Source of the DNA: Botryosphaeria dothidea | Lineage: Eukaryota; Ascomycota; Dothideomycetes; Botryosphaeriales; Botryosphaeriaceae | DNA: 64,000 bases | Reading direction: 5' to 3' | NCBI GenBank assembly: GCA_011503125.2 | Contig: WWBZ02000073.1 | Location: forward strand, 1,178,001 to 1,242,000 | In this document: piece by piece, positions 1 to 11,333 of the stretch | Numbering within the stretch: position 1 is the stretch's first letter | Layout of the letters: each line of letters opens with the position of its first letter | Notes under the pieces: generated by a model | Databases searched by the model: none | The model's input: the letters and a program-made list of their open reading frames with translations, nothing else | Told to the model about the DNA's origin: nothing | Position numbers and translations under genes: made by a program

Positions 1-448
1 CACCCAGAGACCACTGCGCATTGTCGTGAAGATGGCGAGCCCGACGGCATTGCGGATAACCTTAGGCAACCAGGCGTCAGCATTGGCCGCGCCACCGCAG
101 AAAAACAACAATGCAAGGCTGCGCATACCTCAGACGGGATCTTCTTGAGCACCTTTTGCTTCTGCTTGGGGCCATCGAGTGTCGATAGCACCTCTTCTTC
201 GTAGAAACCGTCATCTGCGAGCGGTGGTTAGCGCGCTGCTCCGCGAAGTTCCGCAAGGGATGCTGCTCACTGCAAAAGCTGCGCAGGATGCGCGCAGCCT
301 TGTCGCTCTCTTTGTCGAGTGTCGTGGGCCAAAAGGCCTCTGAACCAAGCCTGTTGGACAGCCTGTTGACCGGGGCGCCCAGCTTGTCTGCCCACGACCA
401 CAGCTTGTCGAAGCCGGTTTTGCTGTTGTGCTTGGTGCGTTGCCACAT
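1..448 (-). CDS. SYLF (Ysc84/SH3YL1-type) domain protein, 5' part, truncated by window edge
   Basis: Three exons read on the minus strand: 448-271, 214-129 and 60-1. They are separated by introns 215-270 (GTGAGC...CTAAC...GCAG) and 61-128 (GTATGC...CTGAC...TAAG). Splicing joins an N-terminal exon containing KLGAPVNRLSNRLGSEAFWP to GFYEEE, then KQKVLKKIPSE, then GLAIFTTMRSGLWV. This is the order expected at the start of the SYLF domain (lipid- and actin-associated, as in yeast Ysc84/Lsb3, acting at endocytic actin patches). The ATG at 448-446 was chosen because it places about 30 residues before the conserved KLGAPVN block; an in-frame upstream ATG near 643 would add residues unlike the family. 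About 108 residues are visible. The rest of the SYLF domain and any C-terminal SH3 domain lie beyond base 1. The splice sites and frame are self-consistent, so family assignment is secure; the exact start is inferred. Confidence 0.85.
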
Positions 449-2650
449 GTTGGGCAGGGCCTGGAGCGGCCGTTCGGAATGCCGTGCAGCAGCTATAGAG
501 GGCGGGCGGGGGCTCTCGAGATATACATTAAAGGGTTGGGGAACACAAGCACAGGGCTTTGGGCGAGAAGGATGGGAGCGAGGGCAATGGGTTGTACAGA
601 GAATGCGGGACAGCTGCAGCTTGCTGGGATGGCATGGCTCCAACGCCTGACTGGACGCTTGCGAACACCCTTCGAGAGCCGCCTCGCTGACGTAGACGTT
701 ACCGCGGACCGTGAGCCTTCGAGTTGATCAACGCGATCCTCGTGCTCGCCAGCAACACCTCTCGCCTTATTATAAATGAGCCCCCCTGCGGGCAGCAGCG
801 ACCACGCGCCGAAATGGGCCACGCAGTGGCCGACAGACGCTGTCGCGGACAGCAGCGCAGGGCGTCACAGACGCTTCGCTGGCCATGACCGCATCAGGAG
901 CAGCAGCAGCCTGCAGCGATCATCCTGGCCACAGCCGTTCAGGCCCTTGGGCCCAGCTGACTTCGCCCATTCCGGAGCGCCCAAGCCTCCGTGCTCTCGC
1001 TTCGACGCCCATCGGACGCCGCCAGGCAGGGTCCGCAGAAGGGCCGTGCCTGAGCCAGCCATTTTTTCTGCCATCGCGCCCGAGTCTTGTCCATCATCAC
1101 CAGCAAGCGTTGCAGATCAGGCCGCAAGAATTTTCTCTCAACATTCTCGAACGCCAGCGCGTGCCGGGACGTGGAGCGCGTCGAGATCTCAAATCCCCAT
1201 GCGCTGTGTGAGCCGAACCTTATCCCGGCACACCCGCGAGCCTCTCAAAAAGCAACGGCGAGCCAAAGCGCAGTGCATGCCGACATGCCCTCATGCACCC
1301 TCAGCCGAGCGGGTCGAGCAAGCTGAAACACATCCGAGATGCAGCAGCCACGAGCTAATATGAGCAGGACGGTCCGGAACGTCAGGCTGTCCTCAGACGC
1401 TTCGGTGGAAATTTGGCAAACAAAAAGCAACCCACGCTGCGCGCCGCAACTGGCCGGTCGGTCTGCGCTGCCCCTGCCGCGCCGTTGATATTGAGCACCC
1501 CTCTCACATGTACCCTCACTCGCCGGTGGACAGACGGCCCTCTTTTGCTTTCCAATATCGCAATATCGCAATATCGCATGGGCCCGCACACGAGAGCCAC
1601 CGAAAAAGTCACCTTGGCCCACAGCAGCCCGTCAGGCCTTCCGAGACAGCCCGTCTACTGAAACCGCATGTAGTTACGTGTACGACGGATGGCGATGCTC
1701 TCGGCTGCGGAGAGAATCCGGGGCGACCGCCCGAGTCAAGACCTCTCCTAAATCTCGGCCCTCTTGAGTCGCAAGATGCGCCTGGGCCCTGGCGATATGC
1801 GGAGAGCGGAGCGTTGCCGAAGCCACTGAGCCATCGCTCTGGATCCGAGTCCACGGTAGGGCCCTGAAGCTGGAGCGGCTGTTTGGATGTTTGGCTGTGA
1901 CGCTGCTGCTGTGCGCCGTCGAGCACCTAGAAAGACACACAGGCATGACGTCAGTCTATCAACGCCTGTCGGGCCTGAGGAGATCCTTATCTCGAAGCTA
2001 TTATGACATTACACTGGAGTCGAAGTCTAATGAGCGTCGTGGGCGAGCCTATTTCTCAGAATAAGAGAGACGTGTACACAGGCGCGTCAGTATAGATGGT
2101 TCGTTCTGGACCTGTGGTCGTTCGTGCGAGTCAGCGTGCATCTATGGAGAAAGTTTGTTGAGTGGTTGACGGAGCGATTGCGACTTCCGTTTGCGTCGTG
2201 ACGCACCAGGCAACGACTTCGTGGGCCACTGCCAAAATATTGTAGCGCAATCCTTCTTTTTGGAGAGTCCTTACCGCCGGCTATCTGAATCTCCGAGTCG
2301 CCATGTCTGGCAACTCGTCCCTCAAGTTCGCTCGTGCGCATAGACCCTCTTTGCGGCGTGGGGGAGCCGATGAAACGGCCTGATAGCATCCGCAACATCC
2401 AGGAGAGGACAGCTTTGCGCGGAAAGTTGATGGGTTCGTTCGGAAGGGTCGATGAGTGAGGTTGGGAGTGGATGCTTCGCTCACCATACTCCGCTGAACA
2501 GCGCTGTGGAGCCCGGGCAGTGAACACTTTCTCAACCTCACCAGCTCCTCCGTCACCTCGCCTTTCTTTTCTAACAGCAACCCTGAACCCGCAACAACAC
2601 GCGAGTCTGTGCCGACTGCCAGCGAGGCCGTCGAGCCCGCTGTCGTCATC
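449..2650. other. Intergenic region, 2.2 kb
   Basis: This is the divergent interval between the SYLF gene and the zinc-finger gene. Several GC-rich open frames of up to 195 codons exist on both strands, but none resembles a protein or shows a credible intron structure. A TATA-like stretch lies at about 768-775 and three tandem copies of the 8-mer CAATATCG at 1553-1576. Nothing else is recognised. Confidence 0.5.
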
Positions 2651-3453
2651 ATGTAAGTCGTGAGGATCCGCGGCAGGAGCAAATGCTCATAGAATATGAC
2701 AGGGACTACTGCTACGATTGTCGCCGGTCGTTCTACAACATCCAAGCTCACTATGCCAATTCTTCCCGTCACATCTACTGCCAGCGTTGTGACCGCGACT
2801 TCGTTTCTATCGTAGCCCGTCAGATGCACTGGGAGAACCACTCCGCTCACAATCTCTGCGACGTGTGTGGCTTCGACGGCGAGGATGAGGATGAGCTTGA
2901 ATACCATTTCCGGAAGGAGGGCTGTTACACGTACCTCTGCTACGGCTGCAATACTTGGTTCCGCGACCGCTCGGCATTCAGGGCCCACCAGGATGCCTTT
3001 GTCGCCTGTCACAAGTGTGACAAGCACTGTCTCAACCGCAACAACCTCGACCAGCACCTGAAGACCCACGAAGTTGCCAAGCTCGAATGCTGGGGCTGTT
3101 ACCGCAAGTTCGTCCACCTTTCGCACATGATTCTCCACCTCGAGTCCGGAACCTGTCCTTCCGAGTGCAGCCTGCCCGACATCAACTTCACCCTGATGGC
3201 CAAGTGCAAGAATCTGCTTGACTTCATTGACTCGGACTACATCAACGACTTCCGCAGAGGCATCGATATCCAGCAGGTCTACGGTCGCGCCTTCCCCTTC
3301 CAGTGCATGGAGTGCAGCGAAACCTTTCGCCAATTCAGCGGCCTCTGTCAGCACCTTGAGAACAGCGTCACCTGCAATCTGAACACGTCGGACGTGTCTT
3401 TCCGATCGTTGCTCCGGTCTTTGGAGACACAGTTTGTTCGCAAGTTCCTGTAG
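2651..3453 (+). CDS. Multi-C2H2 zinc-finger protein
   Basis: The protein of about 250 residues is almost entirely zinc-finger-like units: CYDC, CQRC, CDVC, CYGC, CHKC, CWGC and CMEC knuckles, each followed by His/His or His/Cys ligands (for example HLKTH and HLENSVTC). The general family is fungal C2H2 proteins of unknown target; nucleic-acid binding is likely but unproven. Two starts are possible. An unspliced ATG at 2683 gives 256 residues. Alternatively AT at 2651-2652 joins the G at 2703 across a 50-nt GTAAGT...ACAG intron (2653-2702), giving a start codon split by an intron and a protein beginning MDYCYDC. The second option puts the first knuckle right at the N-terminus. Coordinates follow the split model. 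The stop is TAG at 3451-3453. An antisense frame of 357 codons over the same DNA is judged a shadow. Confidence 0.85.
2653..2702 (+). other. Candidate intron that splits the start codon of the zinc-finger gene
   Basis: The 50-nt segment begins GTAAGTCG and ends TGACAG. Removal joins AT (2651-2652) to G (2703), creating ATG GAC TAC TGC in the zinc-finger reading frame. There is a weak CTCAT branch-like site about 17 nt before the 3' end. The splice signals are seen in the sequence; use of the intron is inferred. Confidence 0.5.
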
Positions 3454-6400
3454 AGCGTCTCAACATCGACCTACATCAGCAAGTTTCTTCCAACAAACTC
3501 CATGGGATAGCCGTTTATGGCTATCCTCCAATTCAAAGTCATATTTAGAACGGATGAGGCGAAGCTCATCCATGATTCAGATAGCTACAGTCCACGAACG
3601 GTCACCCTGAGATAGGTGAAGGGTGGCTCATGGATGTCACACTTGCAGCTCACAGCTGCAAGCCATTTCTCAGAATTTGAGACTTTTGCTTCATCACCGC
3701 TCGTCTCATCTGTGACTTCCGATGTATTTTCTGAATATTTCAGTCATGTCCCCGATACCGTGCGTTTCTCCATGTTGATTTCCTCGCCCCTCGTAAGCTG
3801 TAGGACGTGCAGTGTGCTATACGATGCATACACTAAGAGTAACCGTGCAGAAACCTGAAGTTGCAGATAGACTGTTAATTCCTTTTCTCCCTTTCTTGTT
3901 CATTTTCCCTTCGAGTTTGAGATTCCTAAGACAATGAACGCGCACCTTATTGATTTTGCTTTCCCATTCTCCTCCATCTTCTTCGCTTTATCGAGAAGAA
4001 AAGTTACCACTCCTACTAGATCTTAATATGTCACGGGCTTAAGAAAGGATATAAAGAAAAAAAGAGAAGAAAGAGTAAGGAAACAGAGATTAGAGAGAAA
4101 GTAAATTAAGGAGAGAAGGCACAGGCCAAGATTCGGTCTCATCAAGTGGCAAAAGGCACCATCCTACGCATTGGTAATATACCAGCGAGGAATGCAACTT
4201 ATTTCTTTGAGTTGAATGTGGTCCTCGGTGGGCGTTGCCTGTAGAGCTTCGCGGGGGATGTGGCATGGTAGGGTTCGAAGGTTCGAAGACGCCTGGGAGA
4301 GCCATCGCTACGATCTTGATGATCAATGAATCTTAGCCGGTGCGAAAGAAGTCATCTTTACTAACAATTGGCCCCAGCGAGTAGTTAATAGCCAGTGTAG
4401 TTGAAATCTTGGAGGTCGCAAGGAAGAGGCTTGTTTGAGCGGCATCCGACCTGGGCGCTCTAGATAAGTTTTCTCTTCATAACTCTCTGACAATCCTGTA
4501 AGAGTATTATTGGCTCTTCACATGGTCCGGTAGCCGTATAGTCAATCAAAGAAGTAAGGAGAAACACCGAATGCTCTGATGAAAGCACTATACTTTATAT
4601 ATTCGATTGGGATCTTCACCGTTCTATAGACTCGTACCTTTACCTTGACTTGCCATTTCAATACTATTCACTTGTTTGAATCTTGCGGATGAAGGATGAA
4701 GGATTATGGCTATAGTGGTCTCATAGTCTGTGTTCTAATACTGAACCTGCGCAGTACGTTGTTCCCATCGCCGGTGCATTGGTGTTCAGAGAACTAATTT
4801 GCTGCGGTGTCTCACATTTCATTCAACAACAGATAAAGAGTGGTGAATAAGCCGATAGAAAACATTAGATGCAAAACTTAGATTAGAAGTGTGAGAGCCG
4901 AAGCATTCATCTGGACAGCCTCATTTCTACAATCATAATGCACCTTCGTCTGGACAAATGCTTCAACTCCACATGAGATTACACTTCTTCGTTACTGCTG
5001 TCCGTGTATTTCAGCACTCCTCTGTGCTTTGAGGCTTTGGGAATTATGGACATTTTTAGCGTTGTATTCAACTTTTCACCGCGTCTGCATGAAGCACCCT
5101 TCTTTCATGACAGATTCTCAGAGCCAATCTCGCCTCAGACAGTACGGAAATCATCTTTTCAAGAGTTCCCTTATCCGTTACCCGAGTACGAGACAGAGAT
5201 CAACATCGGCCGGGTGGACGGGAGCGGCCCGGCCGGAGCAGCCCTCCGGCGAGCGCGCCCCATAATACAGACGCGGGACATCGAGATCATTGATCTGGAG
5301 TATCAGATCAAGCATTGCGCGGGTTGAAGCTAACAAAACGCTATTGATGCGCAGACGAAGAGGAAGTGACGGAAGCCCGTACGACTCTGCCACCATGAGC
5401 GAAATCCGGAAGGCGCGGCAATACCTTGGGCATGAATGATGATAAGCATCACCATCTATCAATCATGAATTGGGCGGGTTCGACATGATCAGATTGACTT
5501 TCCCAGCAAAACTTTGATCTGTAGGCGAGCAGGAGGGTTCCTGCTACACAAAAGTAAGACGAATTCGATGGAGGTGAGCAAACCTTCCGCACGTAGCCAC
5601 CAGCCAAGGTCTCAATAATGCAAGCTCCGTTACTTTGTCCTTCCGCCAGCGGTCAAGTGAGCAGATCCGTAACACTCAATGTGCGACGTGAAACCCGCAT
5701 GCTTCAGCCTTACCCTTCTCTCTTCCCCACGCCAAAGTATAAGCTTTTTTCGCTGCTATCCCGTACCTTTTTAACTTCCATCCTTGCTTCGCTTAGAGCG
5801 GGAAGGGCTGAGACCAGGGCGAGTGACCGATTGGGCAACCTCTGCGATTAGCATGACTTGGAAAAGCAGGAACGTTTTGGTGGATTGTGGTATGGACGAG
5901 TCCAGACCTTTTCTCCATACTCCATCAATGGTGGTATCTTATCTTTCTCGGCTCCTATATCCCACTCTCAACCCCTCGGAATTGCGTGTCTCAGATGTTA
6001 TATAAGTATGCTGCTGCAGCCAATGGTACACGCCGATTGCAACATTATCATAAGTAGAGGTCAGATTAGACCTACTCTGGGGAGCGCAAGCATTTATCCG
6101 GATAGATTTATAGCCGAGATTGAAATACACTTGTTTTCGGATGGGTACTTCAAGTCTTTCGTTGAGTTATATTTGTTGAAGGAATCTTCGGTTGCCGGAA
6201 CCCTACAAGTTTGAAAAGCGATGTGATTCACATTTTATTGCGTGGACTTCAGGGGTACTTCTAAAAGAGCATTTTGATCGTATCTTACAAACTAGTGAAA
6301 GCAGCGAGGATGAGTTCTTCTAGAGTCCTGCCCACGTATGCTTTCATAATACACTACTAAATATGTATGCTGTTTCGGTAAACACATCCTTCACCACTTT

Positions 6401-6633
6401 TCAGTGGCAAAGCATGCGGCTAACAACAAACGCATCCTCCTACAAATTCGTACCCTCAGGGTTTTCCGCTAGTCCGTGTCATCAAGGGTATCTGTCGTGA
6501 AGTGGCAAAGAAAAATAAAAACGCCATGGCGAATGATGTCATCACTCGTAATAAACCCAATGAAATCGGAATATGCACAAAGAATCCTCCCGGAAGGATC
6601 TCGCCCGCTCTCGTTAAGCCGGCAACTCGGCTC
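3454..6633. other. AT-richer gene-poor region, 3.2 kb
   Basis: This interval lies between two convergent gene ends. It is visibly more AT-rich than its surroundings. Short open frames (for example 107 codons at 5004-5327 and its antisense) show no recognisable family. A degraded MITE fragment lies around 4890-4990. Old, mutated repeat DNA is plausible, but no transposase or reverse transcriptase remnant was recognised. Confidence 0.45.
4890..4990. repeat. Degraded fragment of the MITE family
   Basis: The segment contains GAAGCATTCATCTGGAC and, about 60 bases on, TCTGGACAAATGCTTCAACTCC. These match the internal inverted pair of the better copies at 14062 and 49406. The terminal repeats are no longer clear. 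Similar single-arm matches occur near 22508-22640, 52285-52325 and 60868-60900. Confidence 0.45.
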
Positions 6634-7574
6634 TTACAAGAAGCACACAGCGTAGGTGGCGAGTATGATAAAAGCCCACCAGCCACCAAACTTGGATACC
6701 ATCGGAGGAGCCGCTGAATCATCGGAACCGCCACTAGCCGTGGTGCCGTTGGGCAGGACACCGTTGATGAGGAGTGTGTCGGTGCCGTTGACGCGTGCAA
6801 CGGTGACCAAGCTCTTGTTTAGCGTGTCGTAACTGCCGTTGCCGACGAGGGTCGAGTAGTAGGCCGTGTCGTTGTTGTCGTCACAGCCGCAGGTCGTGTA
6901 TTGCTGGCAGAAGCATTGGATGGGCAGCGTGGTATTGGTGCCATTGTTGTTCGGATCCGACTGGTTGCGGAAAGAGTACGGGTTGTGATAGTGGTAGCCG
7001 TACGCGCCGTACGCACTGGCGGCCAACCAGGCCGCGGGAAGGAAGGCGAGGGCAGCGAGGGGGAAGAGGAACGGGCTGATGCCGCGGGGAGAGGCACGGC
7101 CGGCGGAGTACGGCACAGAGGAACCGCCGCCGTAGTATCCGCCGTATGCAGGCCTCACGCCCGATCCGGACGATGTGCGGCCGCCGGCATTCGACGAGGA
7201 TGATGTGCGTCCGCTGCTGCTGCTGCTACTGCTACTGCCGGAACTGCTGCGGCCTGGAGTTGCGAACTTGTTAGCTTTCGTTCTGGATGCTGCGAAGATG
7301 CGCCTGAATCGCGCACTTCTTGGCAGGGGCCGAGAGAAAACTTACCACCACCACTGCTGGATGAACCGCTGGAGCTGCTGCTGGAGCCGCCGCGGCCTCC
7401 GCCGCCCTTGCGCTTCTCGAGCGAGTTGGAGTCGAATATGGAAGCGGCGCGGGCCTCAAAAGCGGAGACGTCATCGGCGGCGTGCAGTGCGACTGCGCTC
7501 ACGTCACGCGGCAGCGAAAGCGCGGACGCGGATGCGATGGCGTAATAGGCGACGAGGGCTTGCGAAAACCTCAT
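6634..7574 (-). CDS. Secreted, probably GPI-anchored Ser/Gly-rich protein (DUF7732-like)
   Basis: Two exons, 7574-7346 and 7253-6634, with a 92-nt intron (GTAAG...TCCAG) between them, encode 282 residues. Residues 1-19 form a signal peptide. A Gly/Ser-rich stretch follows at about 54-115, then a hydrophobic segment near 137-159, a cysteine pair-of-pairs (C190, C192, C198, C200; CFCQQYTTCGC), several N-x-S/T sequons, and a C-terminal hydrophobic tail (about 267-282) after a small-residue region, as in GPI signals. It resembles a conserved fungal family I know as DUF7732, of unknown function; that match is from memory. A cell-surface location is likely. GWT1, needed for GPI anchors, is encoded elsewhere in the window at 22873-24518. 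Confidence 0.82.
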
Positions 7575-10500
7575 GCTTAATTGTCGATGGAGGTAAGGCT
7601 GAATCCGATGTGGAGGTCTGAGTTGGCGAAGAGCTGGTATACGTATGTGTGGTGGCGCGGTTGACTTCTCGTCTGCCTGCGGAGTGTTTGGGCAGAAACC
7701 GGTGATGTATGAGTTGTGCGACAGATTTAATGTGGACCCACGTCACGGCGCAGGAGCAGATGGTATATATGCCTTTGTTTGCCGGTGCGGATAGGGCAGG
7801 TCCGAGTGGATGTAAGCGTGTGTTGGTGAAGGAACAATGATCAGTGCTGACAACAGCCAAGGCTGAGAAAGGGCGGTCCAGCCTTGCCAGGCGCATCCTA
7901 CTGGCCGCAGCAACTGGTGATATCACAGCACAGGCAGCGCAGCCACTTCCTGCGGCGCCGCGCTAAGCCGCATGCGGCAACTCCTTGGACACGTGCGGCC
8001 TGTGGTCCGTGGCTGTGGAGCGCTGTGGGGGCCAACAACTCTAAATCCTCTTGAATCTTTCGTCTCCCATCTTCAGCCCTCGCACGTGTGTGTGCCTTGC
8101 AGCGCAGGAACGAAGACGAGGATGCAGAGTGTTCCTGGCCGGCGGGCTGGTCGCAAGGCTGCCGTGGCGGCATTTCTGTCGCTGGATGCAAAGTCTCGCG
8201 TGCGGCGTGGCTCGCCGGATCGTCGACGCTTCAAATGCGCTCCAATCAGCGCCGACTCGCCTCCCAGGAACCCGCTGAGTGGGCTCCGTTTCAGGCAGAC
8301 GAGCGACGAAGGATTCTGCTGCGCAGCAGCCCTTCACCGCCTCAGCATCATCCCCACAGCACCCAGTCTATCTGTGAACCGAGTGCCGAAGAAGGCGTCT
8401 CCTTTCACCAGCGGCGGGAAACAACGCCTCTTCAATTGGCCAATGAGGCTCTGCAACCCTGAACCGCCGCTCTGGGTTCTTGCACGCCGGAGATATCTCA
8501 GGAATGAGCTTACTGACTCGTTCCTTGCGCCGCTCTGCGCCGGCCAAATTGAAGCATCACAAGCCCGCTCTTAGCCCTCAATGCCGATTCGTCACGCTAG
8601 CCCGTCCGAATTAGCGTGCTGTAGAAGGAATCACCGAAGGGATGCTCCAGTCGATGGTTGAAGGACAGTGCTTTCAATGATGGTAGCTTTATGGGAAGTG
8701 GAAGAAGACGTCCGGACGAGTTTGTAAAGCATTTTTAGCGACAAGTCAGTAGTTTTGATTAGGCCCGTTGACGGGAATATCGCAGAGCAAGAAAAAGAGA
8801 TGAAGTGCTTCATACAGGGGCGAAGTCCGTCATCGGCCATTTGGAAGGCATCCCCCTCCCCCCTCCCCAGCCCGTTGCTGAACCAGGGATCTCCTCATCG
8901 ATCGGCCAATCAGCTCACATGGCACTCCAACACCACCTCGCTCTGTGCGCAGTCGATGATCACTCTATCTCAAAAGGTTCTTTCCGGGGGCGACATGATC
9001 GACAATCTTGCCACTGTCAAAGCCACTGGTCTAACACGAGCTCACAGCCTCTGATAGATGAACTGAGGTAACACCAGCAACCGGGAACGGAAGCCGGCAG
9101 CGCTCCAAGTACCAGTCGCCATCCACCACCTCCACTCCGCTTTCCTGGAAACGCTACGGCCGCGTCCGCCGGGCCCCAGACATCGCACAACCTTCAGAGA
9201 ACAGAAGATCGTCACCTGATTGCCGATCATCCACCAGCATCCTCCTCCCAGGTACCCCAACGTCATGCTCAAGCGGCTTTGCCGAAAGCATCGTTAGCAC
9301 ACAACCAAAACGTGTGACGAACCCGCGCAAGCGTTGCAGCTCCCGCGCAATGCAAGGGGAACAATAGCAGTATAGCCGCGCTGCAGGAGTAAAACAGCAC
9401 CACAGCAAACCCGTGCAGGAACCCGCAGCGACAGGTAGGGATTGCAAGGCCATGGCGCTCTGCCGACTGCCGCGCTGCGCTGCGCAAGCCATTTGCGAAG
9501 CATCCGCAAATCTTCCCGTTCCCCACCTGCCTCCTACGGCCCCCAAATGTTCATCCTTCCCCAATCCACCTTACCATGCTCTTTCGACATCTCCTTTTTC
9601 GTGCCTGAGGGTGGCCTTGGGCAGCAAACATTCCTTCCCACCCATCCGCGGTCCGGTTCTGATGTGATGCTAGTGTCGGTCCGTCTTGCACCATGGTCGG
9701 TCGGTGCATCCTCCATGCACAGTGAACCTGAAGATCCGTAAGCGCGGCACGCCCTGATCTACCCGTCTTCTCACAGAAACAGCTGTAAAATACGGATCCG
9801 TAAGTTCAAACATTTCAAAGAGAAGGGGGGTGTGCAGACCGAGGAACTCTATCACACGGAAAGCTGTGTCAATCATTGTGAACAGTAGCAAAGTACAGAG
9901 AGGTCGTGCAACCGACAATTAGCGACAAATGCGAGTCTTCCGGATGGTGATACCAAGGCCGCTGCTATCAAGGGTAAACATTCTTTCAGACGCAATTGCA
10001 TCGCATTTCTGGCGACAAAAGCTATCCGAATGAACGCTTCAACTCCCCAAGAAGCTCACATCCGTTGAAGGTCATTGCCACCAACCATCAGCTGCGGCAC
10101 CCCTCTGCAGACTGCTTATCATCTCGGGCCTTTCTGCGTCCATGGTCAATAGCGCTGAATGCCTGCATCTTGCGCAACTTGCCGCGTCGTTCCGCTTGCC
10201 CCGCGCCGTGTGTGCGTGCGCTGACCCGCACTCCGCGCGTGGCAAGATGGTGATCGCTGCTCTTATCGTTGAACGGTCGTGTGCCGTGGCTGTCGCGGAC
10301 CATCTGTGCTGAGCTGACATGCCAGTGTATCAACGACCGAGGCGACGCGGAGCGGGAAGAGCGTGCGTTAGACAACAGGAAGAAAAGAGTAAAGTCGTTG
10401 GCTGAGGTGGTCCGAGCAGTGTAGCAACTGTGCATCCATTGACGAGGTGGTGTGCACGCTTCCGCACTTGGTGGCAATATTGGAGGGGCAGGGAAGACCG

Positions 10501-11114
10501 GGGGGCTGGTAGAGCAGCGCCGCAATCAAACTTGGCTGCAGGGCAGGCTGGCCAGGGCGCTGTCAGAGGTCCTGTGCGTTGAGTCTAAATGATACGAGAG
10601 CGCGTGGGCAGGCGGCCGACCTGTCCTTTTTCTTTGACTTCCGCAGAAGAAGACACTTATTCGAAGCTTCGCTAGTTTGTCAATCTTGGAAAGAGAATTT
10701 AATCTGCAACTGCTTATTTTTGGATGGTGGGAATAAGGGAACAAGAGACGTTTGAGAAGAATATGCATTGCGAGAGTGACTGGCTAAAGCCTCGACCATG
10801 CTGACGGCGGCCGTTATGTATTTCAATAAGGCGCGAAGCGTGTATTTGCGCTGAGCGTGGTAAAATTATCCAAATATCTCCAAAGTCTGAATGAACGCCT
10901 TGTACGCCTGAGGAGCGAGCCTTCCCGGCTTGAAGGTAAACGTGGTCGCTTGAGCTCCAAAAAAAGATCATGTAATTCGCACTCCATGAGTAACCGTTGC
11001 CGCAAGAGCGTGAAGAGGAATAAAGGTTCGTTGTGAAATGTACATCAAGCCGCCTCTGATAAGAGGCAACTTGCATTTAAGGAAAGGTGTGAAGAAGACT
11101 CGGTAGCGTACTTG
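7575..11114. other. Intergenic region, 3.5 kb, with one MITE copy
   Basis: The interval lies upstream of the GPI-type gene and downstream of the aquaporin. Many overlapping short open frames on both strands look like composition shadows. The only structure recognised is the MITE copy at 9896-10107. Confidence 0.5.
9896..10107. mobile_element. MITE copy C (about 212 bp)
   Basis: The left end CAGAGAGGTCGTGCAACCGAC and right end CAGCTGCGGCACCCCTCTG are inverted repeats of each other with mismatches. The left arm continues AATTAGCGAC, a mutated form of the CGGTTAGCGCC block of the other copies. Inside lies GAATGAACGCTTCAACTCCCC, matching GAATGCTTC.ACTCCCC of copy A. TA flanks the left end and CA the right. 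No coding capacity. Confidence 0.65.
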
Positions 11115-11333
11115 CTACTTCGCAATGTCGCCCGGTGTCGTTACGTCTGGAGAAAAGCGAACCGTAGAGCCGCGGCGCTCTCTCAGACTGTTGTCGTTGG
11201 TATCATCATAGCTCTCGTCGGATTTTTCGTTGCCGTTGCCATTGCCGTTGCCGTTTGTTGCGTGTATACTCATGCGCTTGCTCTGTTCTTCGTCGAACAT
11301 GTGACCAAAGCGCTTCATGATGCGTGATAGTCA
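11115..11333 (-). promoter_or_regulatory. TGA-CTA stop codon followed by an in-frame extension
   Basis: TGA at 11333-11331 is followed directly by CTA (11330-11328), and then by an open frame with coding-like, charged composition to TAG at 11117-11115. TGA CTA is the consensus of programmed readthrough in animals and fungi; mammalian AQP4, a homologous channel, is a documented case. Readthrough here is inferred from context and frame only. Confidence 0.5.

Noticed and set aside
776..1363. 195-codon plus-strand frame
   Set aside because: Arg/Ser/Pro-rich composition shadow with no conserved motif; several equally open frames overlap it.
2281..3354. Long minus-strand frame (357 codons) opposite the zinc-finger gene
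   Set aside because: It is the antisense of a clear multi-zinc-finger frame; the Val/Ala/Leu-rich translation is a codon-complement artefact.
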